Shown here: piece after piece, positions 1 through 11,472 of the stretch | How positions within the stretch are numbered: position 1 is the first letter of the stretch | Layout: each line of letters opens with the position of its first letter | DNA from: Flaccisagitta enflata | Taxonomy: Eukaryota; Chaetognatha; Sagittoidea; Aphragmophora | NCBI GenBank assembly: GCA_965153355.1 | Contig: OZ231127.1 | Span: forward strand, 7,130,001-7,194,000 | Direction of reading: 5' to 3' | DNA: 64,000 nt | Translations under genes and position numbers: made by a program | The notes under the pieces: model-generated | Told to the model about the DNA's origin: nothing | Seen by the model: only the letters and a program-made list of their open reading frames with translations | Databases searched by the model: none

Positions 1-178
1 CAAGGGGTGTTGCAGAGGAGGAGACAGGGAAAGTGTCAGTGTGAACGCACCCAAATGACAATTACAAATTACCTGCAGTGGAAATAATGAATCAGGGCAA
101 GGGGTGTTGCAGAGGAGGAGACAGGGAAAGTGTCAGGGTGAACGCACCCAAATGACAATTACAAATTACCTGCAGTGG
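1..178. repeat. Tandem duplication, 97 bp unit
   Basis: The segment beginning CAAGGGGTGTTGCAGAGG at position 1 recurs from position 98 with almost no differences. The period is 97 bp and the second copy is incomplete. The window edge cuts the first copy, so more copies may lie to the left. Confidence 0.9.
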
Positions 179-277
179 GGATTGATGGTAGATTTGGTGA
201 CGACCGCCAATGACATGGCAGTGATAATGATGAGACAAATCGAAAGGATCTGACGAGTCAACTTCAATGGCATTCCC

Positions 278-402
<125 letters not shown>

Positions 403-530
403 GAAAGAGACAGACACATACAGAAGGAAAGTCAGCGAAGAGAAAGTTTCACCAAGTTATAAAGGAAAAGGACAGATTTCAAAATGTTAAAGATGAGGAA
501 AGATATACGACATGTGCAACAAAATGGGAA

Positions 531-819
531 CAAGGCCGGATACACGGCTACCTCAGTCGCGTGCGGGTGGGCAGGAGCAGTAATTGAGTTGCTAGAGCAT
601 TTGGGCGAGAGCGGTGAGGCCAAAGACCGCAAAAACGTAAAAAAAGTAAAAGGGAGACCGACCGACCGACCGACCGACCGACCGACCGACCGACCGACCG
701 ACCGACCGACCGACCGACCGACCGACCGACCGACCGACCGACCGACCGACCGACCGACCGACCGACCGACCGACCGACCGACCGACAAAGCGGGGTGTAG
801 TGTCGCGTAACACGCGCCT
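531..819 (-). mobile_element. Stem-loop repeat family copy with expanded (GACC)n core
   Basis: In this orientation it runs from CAAGGCCGGATACACGG to a hairpin-like end GTCGCGTAACACGCG followed by AAAAA (820-824). The layout matches other copies, for example 42765-43017 read in reverse: a GC-rich GGGTGGGCAGGAGCAG box, GGCCAAAGACCGCAAAAACG, a (GACC)n tract, then GACAAAGCGGGGTGTAG and the hairpin. The tetranucleotide core is expanded to about 130 bp (655-786). No coding capacity is recognised. It is a dispersed non-autonomous repeat of unknown class. Confidence 0.8.
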
Positions 820-1035
820 AAAAAGTATGGCTCAAACAGTTACAATGGTAAAGTGAACAAAATATAATTTAAAAAATTACAATAGTAAAGCGAAAAATTA
901 AGTTCAAAAAGTTACAATCGTTAAGCATGACACCAGAGATCTCCACGCTTGCTTTAACGTGATAATAACCACAACTTTATTCCGTCATTCAGTCATTGAG
1001 CTCAGTGACTGTAGTTCCATTATTTTTATCGTCAT

Positions 1036-1036
<1 letters not shown>

Positions 1037-1089
<53 letters not shown>

Positions 1090-1090
1090 T

Positions 1091-1166
<76 letters not shown>

Positions 1167-1270
1167 CCATCATCATCACCATCATTATCATCATAATCAT
1201 TATCACCATCATCATCATAATCATCATCATCATCATCATCATCATCACCATTATCACCATCATCATCATT
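1037..1270. repeat. (CAT)n microsatellite
   Basis: An imperfect CAT trinucleotide tract of about 230 bp, open in several frames as poly-Ile, poly-His, poly-Asp or poly-Met. These are not genes. Confidence 0.97.
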
Positions 1271-1271
1271 G

Positions 1272-1545
1272 GAAAAAAGTCGAATTACGTAATTCGACTT
1301 TTTGAAACGTAGGGGAGAAATCGGGTTTTCCATTTTCGGTTTGAGGAATTTGAGAAAGTTAAGCCATTTCTGACCACAGGACGATACATTTTTATGTTCA
1401 TAGCTAGAAAGAGTTTATTTTCCTCTTTCAAATGGCATCAACCAGAAGTCTACGATCATTAGTATTGTCGCTATGAATTTTTTAATCTTTTTTAGCATTT
1501 TTGCAAAAATCAAGATTTTTCATTGATCCTATTTTTTGGCTTTAT
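1272..1545 (+). repeat. Dispersed repeat headed by a perfect 30 bp palindrome, copy 1
   Basis: The first bases form a perfect 30 bp palindrome (1274-1303, centre AATTACGTAATT, arms ending in A5 and T5). About 240 bp of A/T-rich sequence follows and is repeated with a few substitutions at 3247-3515. There is no ORF. The palindrome could form a long hairpin or be the terminus of a mobile repeat; the class is unknown. Confidence 0.85.
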
Positions 1546-1629
1546 GTAACAAGAGAGAATAGTCAAGATGTTACACAAATTGACCCAAACTTTTAGGTTT
1601 TTAGGTTTTGCATTTTACTCTGCTTAAGA

Positions 1630-1709
1630 GAGAGAAAGAGAGAGAGAGAGAGAACAAGTAACCGGGGGTTACAACGATGCGTCCACATGCTGGTTAGCTT
1701 GTAAATGAT

Positions 1710-1795
<86 letters not shown>
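1630..1795. repeat. (GA)n and (CT)n microsatellites
   Basis: A short GA tract near 1630-1653 and a longer CT tract at 1711-1795 flank about 55 bp of unique sequence. Confidence 0.95.
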
Positions 1796-1796
<1 letters not shown>

Positions 1797-1875
1797 AACA
1801 TTGCATCAACCCAGTGTCAGAAAATAAAATGATGAAATCGACTTTGGGATCGTTTGCGATCATTTTCAACTCGAG

Positions 1876-1957
1876 CGTGACGGACCGACCGACCAACGGA
1901 CCAACCAACCAACCAACGGACGGACAGAGCCTCTTATAGAGATGCGTGGATGCATCT
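1876..1957 (-). mobile_element. Stem-loop repeat, GATGC subfamily, short copy
   Basis: A (GACC/GACGGACC)-rich core is followed by CTTATAGA, then the hairpin GATGCGTGGATGCATC and AAAAA (1958-1962). The order core, CTATAA-like box, hairpin, A5 is the same as in the GTCGCG subfamily, but the stem is different and still self-complementary. Similar copies lie at 31865-31981 and 55995-56086. Confidence 0.7.
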
Positions 1958-1959
1958 AA

Positions 1960-2624
<665 letters not shown>

Positions 2625-2793
2625 CTGGCTTTACAACCACCACCGCCAACACTATCATGTATCATCGTCTTAACTTAAAACCAGAAGAACGCAGCGTCTT
2701 TCTATGCCTCTCCATTCATACTTTTTTCATCTTCCTCCTCTCTTCTATCAATTCCCTTCTTCACTTTCCTTCTTAGTTTCCGACATTCTTTTT

Positions 2794-3185
2794 AGTTGCG
2801 GACACGCAACTCTATAAGAGGCTTTGTCCGTCCGTCCGTCCGTGACCACGAGTCGAAAAGTGTCCGTCGGTCCATAATGATCGAGTTGAAAAGTGGGAAA
2901 ATGCGCATATCCGCCCCTGCCCACCCGTCCGCAACTGATGGCCGCCCCTGCCCACCCGTCCGCAACTGATGGCCGTGTATCCGGCCTTGTTTCTATATCC
3001 TTCCCTCATTTTCTGCGGACTCGCGACTCTATGAGTGGCGTTGTCCGTCCGTCGGTCCGTTGGCCCGTTAGCTTGTCTGTCAGTCTCACTCAAATTGGAA
3101 AGTGTTAAAGAGCGCAATATCGATGCTGCGGTTGTATTAAGTAGTGTGTGTGCCCCTGCCCATCCGTGACGGTTTTGTGACCCCG
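2794..3185 (+). mobile_element. Two adjacent stem-loop repeat copies
   Basis: The first copy begins after TTTTT with the hairpin GTTGCGGACACGCAAC (6 bp stem, GACA loop, 2795-2810), then CTCTATAAGAGGCTTTG, (GTCC)n, and ends near TGTATCCGGCCTTG at about 2992. Its 3' box GCCCCTGCCCACCCGTCC is internally duplicated as a 31 bp unit. A second, degenerate copy begins near 3014 (GCGGACTCGCGACTCTATG) with its own GTCC core and a CTGCCCATCC box near 3155. Confidence 0.75.
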
Positions 3186-3246
3186 CGTTATTTCTTTCCT
3201 CGCTTGAGGGACTGGAAGTTAGAAAGAAATATATGTGATATAATTG

Positions 3247-3515
3247 GAAAAAAGTCGAATTACGTAATTCGACTTTTTGAAACGTAGGGGAGAAATTGGG
3301 TTTTCCATTTTCGATTTGGGGAATTTGAGGAAGTTGAGCCATTTCCCGCCTGGGATGATACATTTTTTGATATTCATAGCTAAGAAAGAGCTTATTTTCC
3401 TCTTTCAAATGGCGCCAACCAGAAGTCTCTACAAACATTAGTATTGGCGCTATGAATTTTTTAATCTTTTTAATTTTGCATTTGCAAATCAGAGATTTTC
3501 ATAGATCCTATTTTT
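3247..3515 (+). repeat. Dispersed repeat headed by a 30 bp palindrome, copy 2
   Basis: Second copy of the repeat at 1272-1545. The palindrome is conserved (3249-3278). The match stops in the T-run after GATCCTA, exactly where the stem-loop repeat AGTCGCG.. begins at 3518. Confidence 0.85.
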
Positions 3516-3517
3516 AG

Positions 3518-3575
3518 TCGCGTGCACACGACTCTACACCCGGCTTTGACCGTCCGTCCGTCGGGTAGGTCACAT
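3518..3575 (+). mobile_element. Stem-loop repeat, 5' fragment
   Basis: TTTTT then AGTCGCGTGCACACGACT, CTACACCCGGCTTTG and a short GTCC core. The remainder of the family consensus is not recognisable downstream. It interrupts the repeat at 3247-3515 in its T-run. Confidence 0.7.
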
Positions 3576-3595
3576 TGTTAAAATTATGACTTTTG

Positions 3596-3870
3596 AAGGT
3601 TTTTTAAGGTAGTTTAAGGTACTCTAGGGTACTCTACGGTACTTTAGAGTACTTTAGGGTACTTTAAGGTACTTTCAAGTGCTTTAGGATACTTAAGTTA
3701 TTTTAGGTATTTTAGGTATTTTAGGGTGCTTTCAGATGCTTTTGGGTACTTTTGAGTATTTTTGAGTGTTCACGGTATTTTTATGTTTTAGGTAATTTTT
3801 GGGTATTTTGGGTATTTTGGGTATTTTCGGGTACTTTTGGGTATTTTGGGTATTTTGGGTATTTTGTCAA
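3596..3870. repeat. Degenerate array of GGGTACTTTA / GGGTATTTT units
   Basis: About 275 bp of imperfect 9-10 bp units such as AGGGTACTTT and TGGGTATTT. No ORF or other signal is seen. Confidence 0.75.
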
Positions 3871-3943
3871 CTTTTATTGGACTACTACGTTGTTAGTTTC
3901 AGAATCTTAACCTTTTAGGATACACAATATTTCTAACATTTTA

Positions 3944-5150
3944 TGTGTATATGTATGTATGTATGTAGGTAAATATAGGTAAGTATGTGAGTATGATATG
4001 TAGTAAAAAGTATATAAGTAGGTAAGTATGTAAGTATGTGAGTAGGTAGGTATATGGGTATGTAAGTATGTAGGTATGTAAGTATGTAAGTATATAAGTA
4101 AGTATATGGGTATGTATAAGTATATGAGTATATGTATGTATGTGGTAATAGCAGGTTAAATGTGTAGATATGTAAGTAAGTAAGTAAGTAAGTATGAAAG
4201 TAAGTATGTAGGTATATAAGTATATAAGTATGTAAGTAAGCATGTAAATATGTAAGTATGTAAGTATGTAGTGTGTGAGTATGTAGGTAAGTATGTAAGT
4301 AATAATGTATGTAAGTAAGTATGTAGTATGTGTATATAATATTTGGTAAGTATGTAAGTAAATGTATGAAATATGTAAGTAGGTAAAGTATGTAAAGTAT
4401 GTAAGTATGTAAGTATGTAAATATGTAGGTAGGTAAGTATGTAAGTATATGAAAGTAAGTATGTAGGTATATTAGTATGTAAGTATGTAAGTATGTAAGT
4501 AAGTATGTAAATATGTGAAATATGTATGTAAAGTATGTAAGTACATAAAGTATGTAAAGTATGTAGGTAAGTATGTAAGTGTGTAGGTAAGTATATGTAA
4601 GTATGTATGTAAAAGTAATTAAGTATGTAGTATGTGGTATGTATGTAATATGTAAATGAAAAGTATGTATGTAAGTATGTAGGTATGTAAGTATATAAGT
4701 ATGTTGGTATGTAAGTATGTAAGTAAGTATGTAAGTATGTAAGTATGTGACTATGTAGGTAAGTAAGTATGTAAGTATGTAAATATGTATGTATGTAAGT
4801 ATGTAAGAAGGTAAGTGTGTAAGTATGTGAGTATGTAGGTAAGTATGTAAGTATGTAAGTATGTAAGTATGTAAGTATGTAAGTATGTTAGTATGTAACT
4901 AAGTATGTAGGTATGTAAGTAAGTATGTAAGTATGTAAGTAAGTATGTATGTAAATATGTAAGTATGTATGTAAGTATGTATGTATGTATGTAAGTATGT
5001 AGGTAAGTATGTATGTATGTATGTAAGTACGTAAGTATGTAAGTAAGTAAGTATGAAAGTATGTAAGTAAGTACGTAAGTATGTAAGTAAGTATATAAGT
5101 ATATAAGTAAGTATGTATGTTAGTAAGTATGTATGGTAGTATGTATGTAA
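3944..5150 (+). repeat. (GTAAGTAT)n-like array, 1.2 kb
   Basis: About 1.2 kb of imperfect 4-8 bp units, mainly GTAAGTATGTAAGTATGTAG. On the plus strand a large share of units contain GTAAGTAT, the octamer complementary to the 5' end of U1 snRNA. No gene is seen. Confidence 0.92.
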
Positions 5151-5159
5151 GACAATAAA

Positions 5160-5545
5160 TTTGTGAAGAAAAATGAAATGTTTCACCATACATTTTGCAT
5201 CATTATCAGGACAATAATAAAGCCGGAATGCTTTTAGTAGACAAATTGTCTTTAAAGATATTTGGAGTACATGATTTTATCATATTTTGACCTAAAAAGT
5301 AATTTGAACTATGCAATTCACATGATAACAAGGAGGAAAATGATGATTTTTAGTGAATTTCTGCTTACAATTTTTTCTTTTTTCTCAGGTCGAAATTCTA
5401 AGAAAGCCAAACACAGGGAAATTTTGCATTTTGAAAAACATAGTTCTCTCCGTAATTGATTTGGGAAGAGAACTATGTTTTTGGTTTTCGCATTTTTTCA
5501 TTTTCTATGCAAATTTAGAATTTCGACCAGCCCCCTGTCAGTGAC
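5160..5545 (+). repeat. Dispersed repeat, copy 1 (partner 57127-57525)
   Basis: About 385 bp, including the blocks ATTTTGCATCATTATCAGG and CCAGCCCCCTGTCAGTGACC. It recurs in inverted orientation at 57127-57525 with moderate divergence. The short ORFs inside (5262-5544) are not conserved between copies. No TIR was recognised. Confidence 0.75.
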
Positions 5546-5689
5546 CAAAAGTTAAAAAAGTTGAAAATTCTAATGATTTTTTTTTTATTTCACTGACTAA
5601 ACTTGGTCCTCATGCTTGACAAATGCAAATTTTTCTTTTTAATATTATATCTGACCCATCTCAATCAATTTTTTCAATATGTAAGAATG

Positions 5690-6030
5690 TAATTAGGTAA
5701 GTATGTAATAATGTAAGTATGTAAGTATGTAAGTATGTAAGTATGTAAACACAAATTTTTGCCTTCAAAGAGAGACGCCATCGTAAATATCTTGTAAGTA
5801 AATATGTAAGTATGTATGTATATAGAAGTATGTAAATATGTAAAATGTAATTAGGTAAGTATGTAATAATGTAAGTATGTAAGTATGTAAAAGAGTATGC
5901 AAAGTATGTAAAGTATGTAATCTAATTATATATAGAAATATGTAAATACGAAAGTATATATGATATGTAAGTGGCCCAGCAAGTATATGTAGTATGTTAA
6001 GTATGTAGCATGAAGTTATGCAGTTGTGTG
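5690..6030. repeat. Degenerate GTAAGTATG-type repeat
   Basis: Shorter, more decayed patches of the same units as 3944-5150. The block TGTAATTAGGTAAGTATGTA is present twice (near 5688 and 5846). Confidence 0.75.
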
Positions 6031-6098
6031 TAGTATGAAGTTGTGTAGTTTTGTGTAACTTAGCACGCAACTGTTGGCCTGTTGGGCTTGTTCTTTAA

Positions 6099-6698
6099 CA
6101 CCTCTCACATAATTAGGCGAACTGGCAAAAAGATCAAAATTGATAGAAATAATGCATTCAGTGGGCTGAAATTTGACACAGAGGAAGCTAAAATATAGTA
6201 GTTTCACAAACCGGGGCTTAATCGTGTACCAGGGAATGTGCGTGGCTCTCGGAAAGTGTTATGCCAAAAATGCAGTGAAAGATTATAAATGATTTTGACT
6301 TGGAAATTTTTGAAAATGGAACAACGTAAACCTCCTTGAATTTTACCCTGAAAAATGCAACAAAACATCATTTTCAGGTTCTTGTATCACAAACAGACAA
6401 TAGTGAGTCATCATTACCAAGATACAGTTATTGACAGCTGCGAAAAGCAACTAAAACCCTTTGTCAAAGGGAACGGTTTTAGCAACAAATTTGAAGCCAA
6501 ACAAAACCTTTAATTTGCATGATATCATTTGATACAGCTATTTGCAGCACTTGGTTGACATGATTTAGACTTTTTTTGTAGAACCCTTTTGGAAATACCA
6601 TGTTTTGATATCATCATTAAGGTGGTCTCCTGCTTTGGACCTTTAAACGCAATAATAGGCTTGTCCTGATCCCAGTTCGCCTAATTTTGTGAAAGGTG
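6099..6698. mobile_element. TTAA-flanked TIR element (MITE), 600 bp
   Basis: Terminal inverted repeats of about 27 bp start CACCTCTCACATAATTAGGC on the left and, read in reverse, CACCTTTCACAAAATTAGGC on the right. Each end is flanked by TTAA (6095-6098 and 6699-6702). A TTAA target duplication is characteristic of piggyBac and Kolobok DNA transposons. No transposase is seen, so this is a non-autonomous copy. Confidence 0.85.
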
Positions 6699-6754
6699 TT
6701 AACCTGATGTTAAACTTTTATGACCTTGCTTTGCATTTACTCTGTGAGAGAGAA

Positions 6755-7047
6755 AGAGAGAGAAAGAGAATAGAAGGGAAAGACAAAAAGACAAAGACAA
6801 GAGAGACACACACTCCCCCAAACACATACACATATACACAAATTCCATACACATAGAGACACTGAGAGAAGACAGAGATGCTCAAAGACCAAGGAAGACC
6901 AAGAAAGAGAAGCAGAGAGACAGATTGAATGACAAAAACAGGCGGACAGTCAACCAAACATCATGAGATGCACACAGAAGAAGATGCATTGAAAAAAAAG
7001 ACTCCCACTTACGACTTTTTTCCGGTCGGCGAGAGTCGCCTTTATTG
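6755..7047. repeat. Segmental duplication copy 2, without long microsatellites
   Basis: Partner of 1960-2416. The non-repetitive blocks align in the same order, but the GA and CA tracts are absent or only a few units long. It ends at CGCCTTTATTGGTA and is followed by unique sequence instead of (CAT)n. Confidence 0.85.
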
Positions 7048-7301
7048 GTAGGTTAGTCAGTCGGTTTCGCGTCCGTCAATCGAGCTCGATTTTCTAAGCA
7101 CGAAAAAAAATATGTTACACTCGCAGCCCGCCGCAACTTGTCTACTGTTTGCATATTATCAGATCAAACCTTTTTCAATAAAACTTATTCTTCCAAAAAG
7201 ATCTATTCTCCCAATTTATCTTTGTAAAGCAGTCAATGAACCCTCTTTAAAAATTCAATGAAATTCGAACCTCAGACGAGGCCGGAGAAACGACTAGCTC
7301 G

Positions 7302-8095
<794 letters not shown>

Positions 8096-8640
8096 GACGC
8101 AAATCCACTTCATGGCACTGTGGTTTGACACAGTTTACTCCTGAGCATAAGTCCCCTTCAGAGCACTGTGGTTTAGCACCACCTAATCCTAAGCCTAAAT
8201 CCACTTCATAGCACTGTGGTTTGACACAGCCTGCCCCTGAGTATAGCACTGTGGTTTGAAACAGCCTATTAATGAGCCTAAATCCACTTCATAACACTGT
8301 GGTTTGACATGGCCTATCCCTGAACATTACACTTACACAATTTCATTTCATTTCATTTCATTTCATTTCATTTCATTTCATTTCATTTCATTTCATTTCA
8401 TTTCATTTCATTTCATTTCATTTCATTTCATTTCATTCCACAATTATGCATTTGACACACCCTTTTCATATGCCTACTCCCGAACATTGCACTTATACAA
8501 TTTTATTTCATTTCAAGTCCACAACATTGCTGTTAAATACATTGCGGTTAAATACAGACTGTCCCTGAGCATAAATCTGGATCGGTCACAAAAGTACTGT
8601 GGTTTGACACAACCTGTCCCTAAGCATTAATCATACAATT
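8096..8640. repeat. GCACTGTGGTTTGACACA minisatellite with (TTTCA)n insert
   Basis: Degenerate units of about 45-60 bp containing CACTGTGGTTTGACACAG. A pure (TTTCA)n tract of about 95 bp occupies 8341-8436. A further similar unit lies near 9300-9370, beyond an inserted MITE. Confidence 0.75.
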
Positions 8641-9288
8641 TATTCTAATCAGCACCCTGGGCGCTTTTGAAATTAAAATATTACTTTGCTTTTTTAACTC
8701 TCTAATGAGCAACCCCTTAGTATTGTAGATGAAAAGCTATAATAATGCCAAATTTGACTCAAAATGGAGATATTCATTGCATGTATCTGTTTGAAAGTCA
8801 GTGAAAAAAGCTCATTATGTTATGTTATTTCATAAGTGTATCACTAAGAAAAACAAGGCCAACACCAACAAGTCCCGTGCGAGACTTACAGACAAAGAAT
8901 GACTTAGAATGACTTAGAATGACTTTCAATGACTTAGAATGACCTAAAATGACCAAAATTGACTTAAAATGACTAAAAAACCTTGTGACCAAAAATGACT
9001 TAAAATAACTTAAAATGACTTAGAATGACTTAAAATGACTTAGAATGACTTGAAATGACTTAGAATAACTATAAACGACTTTAAATGACTTAAAATGGCC
9101 TAAGAGTTGACGTTATAGTACAAAAAAGTAAAGTGTGACGGATGGACGGACGGACGGACCGACAAACCGTTGGACCGACAGACGGACGGACGGATGGACC
9201 GACAAAGCGGGTTGTAGAGTCGCGTGCACGCGACTAAAAAGAGAGGGGGCTAAATTGGAGGGGGGCGCTAAATGGAAAAAATACGGTA
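8638..9288 (+). mobile_element. CCGTATTTT-type MITE, copy C, interrupted by a stem-loop repeat
   Basis: The body (GGGCGCTTTTGAAATT.., ..CTCAAAATGGAGATATTC..) matches copies at 61571-61903 and 62874-63201. The right end GGAAAAAATACGGTA is intact; the left end is eroded. The stem-loop repeat at 8854-9235 splits it between CACTAAGAAAAA and GAGAGGGGGC. Confidence 0.75.
8854..9235 (-). mobile_element. Stem-loop repeat copy nested in a MITE
   Basis: Runs from CAAGGCC to the perfect 16 bp palindrome GTCGCGTGCACGCGAC (9219-9234) and is followed by AAAAA. AAAAA also precedes it (8849-8853). The interior carries an array of 10 bp units (AATGACTTAA/G, 8898-9100), the GACGGACC core and GACAAAGCGGGTTGTAG. 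Comparison with undisturbed MITE copies places the edges to within a few bases. The A5 could be a target duplication or a short A tail. Confidence 0.8.
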
Positions 9289-9489
9289 ATACAGCCTGTC
9301 TCCGAGCATAAGTTTTGATCAGTTTAGGGCACTGTGATTGACAAAACCAATCCCTACGCATAAGTCTTAATCAGCATCCATAGCACCCCGAAAATGACAC
9401 CAAGTACCCCAGAATAGGCTCCATACTGGAAATTTTCAAGATAGGTTGCGCAATCATTCTTTGGGAAAAAGGGTAAATGCATCGGCGGC

Positions 9490-9880
9490 AGCATTGGAAT
9501 AAAAAGTGGCTGTGTGGGAAGCGGAAGCGGGAGCTGGAATTGGAAGCGGCGGCGTGCAGAAGGCGGCATTGGAATTGGAAGTGGCGGCGTGGGAAGCGGA
9601 AGCGGAAGCTTGAATCGGAAGCGGCGGCGTTGCAGAAGGTGGCAGCGGCACGGCTGCGGCAGCTGCGGCAGCTGCGGCAGCAGCAGCGGCAGCGGCGGCA
9701 GAGGAGGCAGCGGAAGCGGAAGCTGAAATCAGAACCGACGATGTTGCGGGAAGTGGCAGAGGAATTGGATGTGATGGTAGCACGGGAGGCAACTGAGGTG
9801 GCCCCGGCGGAAGTAAAAGTGGAGGCTGTTATCAGAAGTGGTGGAGATGCAGAAGGCGGTGGAAGCGGTGATAGATATGG
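9490..9880 (+). repeat. GGAAGCGG-rich low-complexity region
   Basis: GC-rich units such as GGAAGCGGAAGCGGGAGCTG and GGCAGCTGCGGCAGC, open in several frames on both strands (for example 9477-9965 plus and 9371-9895 minus). The predicted peptides are Arg/Lys/Gly/Ala-rich with no recognisable domain. A coding exon cannot be excluded, but nothing favours one frame. Confidence 0.55.
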
Positions 9881-9959
9881 TTCAGATTTACTCACATATA
9901 CTAAAATGCGCGGTTGGAATGAGATTCACAATTGCACAGGCAATGGACAGTCTAAGATT

Positions 9960-10617
9960 GTATGAACAAGCAAAGAGACAATTGCAATAAGAGAAGCAAT
10001 ATCAGATATCATATGACATCATTGAACACCAGGTTGCAAATTTATTCACATGAGACTTGGCCACGCTCACGCGCACCCACTACGCTTTGAGTGCTATTCA
10101 TGTTGAAGCACCAATTACAGGGTGATCAGCCTGAACTGTGAAAAGACATCAAATCAATTCTTTTACATTACTATGTTACATTACATTGCTTCTAAATTGC
10201 ATTCTTGTACATCGCTAGAAATAATATAGGAAAATATTTGTAACAAAAAGAAAAAAAATAATCCAATAAAAAACATAGTACTTAATCTTGTTTGAAAGCC
10301 GAAGATATTTCATGAAAGAAATAGTATCAACAATCATGTCTCCTTCATGACTAAAAATATAACATTAATGTTTAACAAATAAGACCATAACAATAATTTT
10401 ATCTTATGTTTTTTTAAAGTTCTAAGTGAATTTATCACTTTACAACATTCACTCAGTAAGAAGAGAAACCTGGAAAATTTATCTGCGCCGTTTTCTTGAT
10501 TGCATATATTTTCCTTTCCCATAACTACAAGTCATCCTTTCTACAATCACCTGGACTGTGAATCACCTGTTAATGAATCAGACGAGATTGGTTATAATCT
10601 TAACTGATGTAAATGTC
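9960..10617. other. A/T-rich sequence, nothing recognised
   Basis: About 650 bp with no long ORF, no clear repeat and no RNA gene recognised. Confidence 0.5.
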
Positions 10618-10619
10618 CC

Positions 10620-10845
10620 AAGTCGCATGCACGCGTCTCTACAACCCGCTCTGTCCGTCGGTCGTTAACACTTAGCTTTTTCAGCGTTTATGGGCGGTTT
10701 TAGGGTTACTGCTCCTGCCCAATTGCTTGGCTGGTCTATATCAACAATGCCACTACCCACCCGCACGCGACTTGGGTAGCTGTGTATCCGACCTTACTTG
10801 TTTTTCGTTTTCGCTTCTCGTAAAATTTTACCTTGAGAGAGAGAG

Positions 10846-10890
<45 letters not shown>

Positions 10891-11085
10891 TATCCACCCG
10901 TAACTTTTTTGTCGCGTGCACGTGACTCTATAACCCGCTATGTCTGCCCGTTGGTACGTCTGTCACTGTTTTTTTGGCGTTTTTTGCATGACTGCTCCTG
11001 TCAAAATGTTCTGTTAACCTTTTTCATCACTGCCCCTGCCCACCCCTATGCGACTTTGGTAGCTGTGTATCCGGCCTTTTTTTCT
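10620..11085 (+). mobile_element. Two stem-loop repeat copies with a (GA)n tract between
   Basis: Copy one begins GTCGCATGCACGCGTC (10622) and runs through TCTACAACCCGCTCTGTCC and TTACTGCTCCTGCCCA to GTAGCTGTGTATCC near 10790. A GA tract follows at 10833-10887. Copy two begins after TTTTTT with GTCGCGTGCACGTGAC (10911-10926) and ends at GTATCCGGCC near 11077. Both are plus orientation and lack long GTCC cores. Confidence 0.75.
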
Positions 11086-11472
11086 GTAACGCGAGTTAGA
11101 CTTTTAGACTTTTAATGACTTTAGATTTTGTGTTATCTCGAATGATCACCTCTGCGTAATTTCATTTTTTCACGGCTACTCTTTTGCAAGAATAAAAATC
11201 AAATCGCTGTCCGATATTAAAAAAATTTATTGATTTTTCGTCATGTAGGCAACGGTCCATCCTGTTAAGAACTAATTTAATCAGTGCATATATGCAAAAA
11301 AATATGGTTTCTGTGAATTGGGTAATCATTAGTAACTAACAATGAAAATCCCTTTAAAACAATGAATTTAATTTGAGGGATTTTGGGGTGGGGATTTGTT
11401 TATGGGGAATTAGGGACAAAAAAAATCAGTCGCTAGAAATCCCTTGAACCGAGTCTACACTTATGACATTTA

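Noticed and set aside
531-819. Stem-loop family as a Helitron (CTAA next to a hairpin)
   Set aside because: In reverse orientation the end reads hairpin-CTAAAA, but the hairpin is not spaced from the terminus as in Helitrons, the other end is CAAGG instead of TC, and A5 flanks both sides at 8854-9235.
9477-9965. Arg/Lys-rich 162-codon ORF as a nuclear protein
   Set aside because: Several frames on both strands are open over the same GGAAGC-rich repeat, so no frame is favoured.
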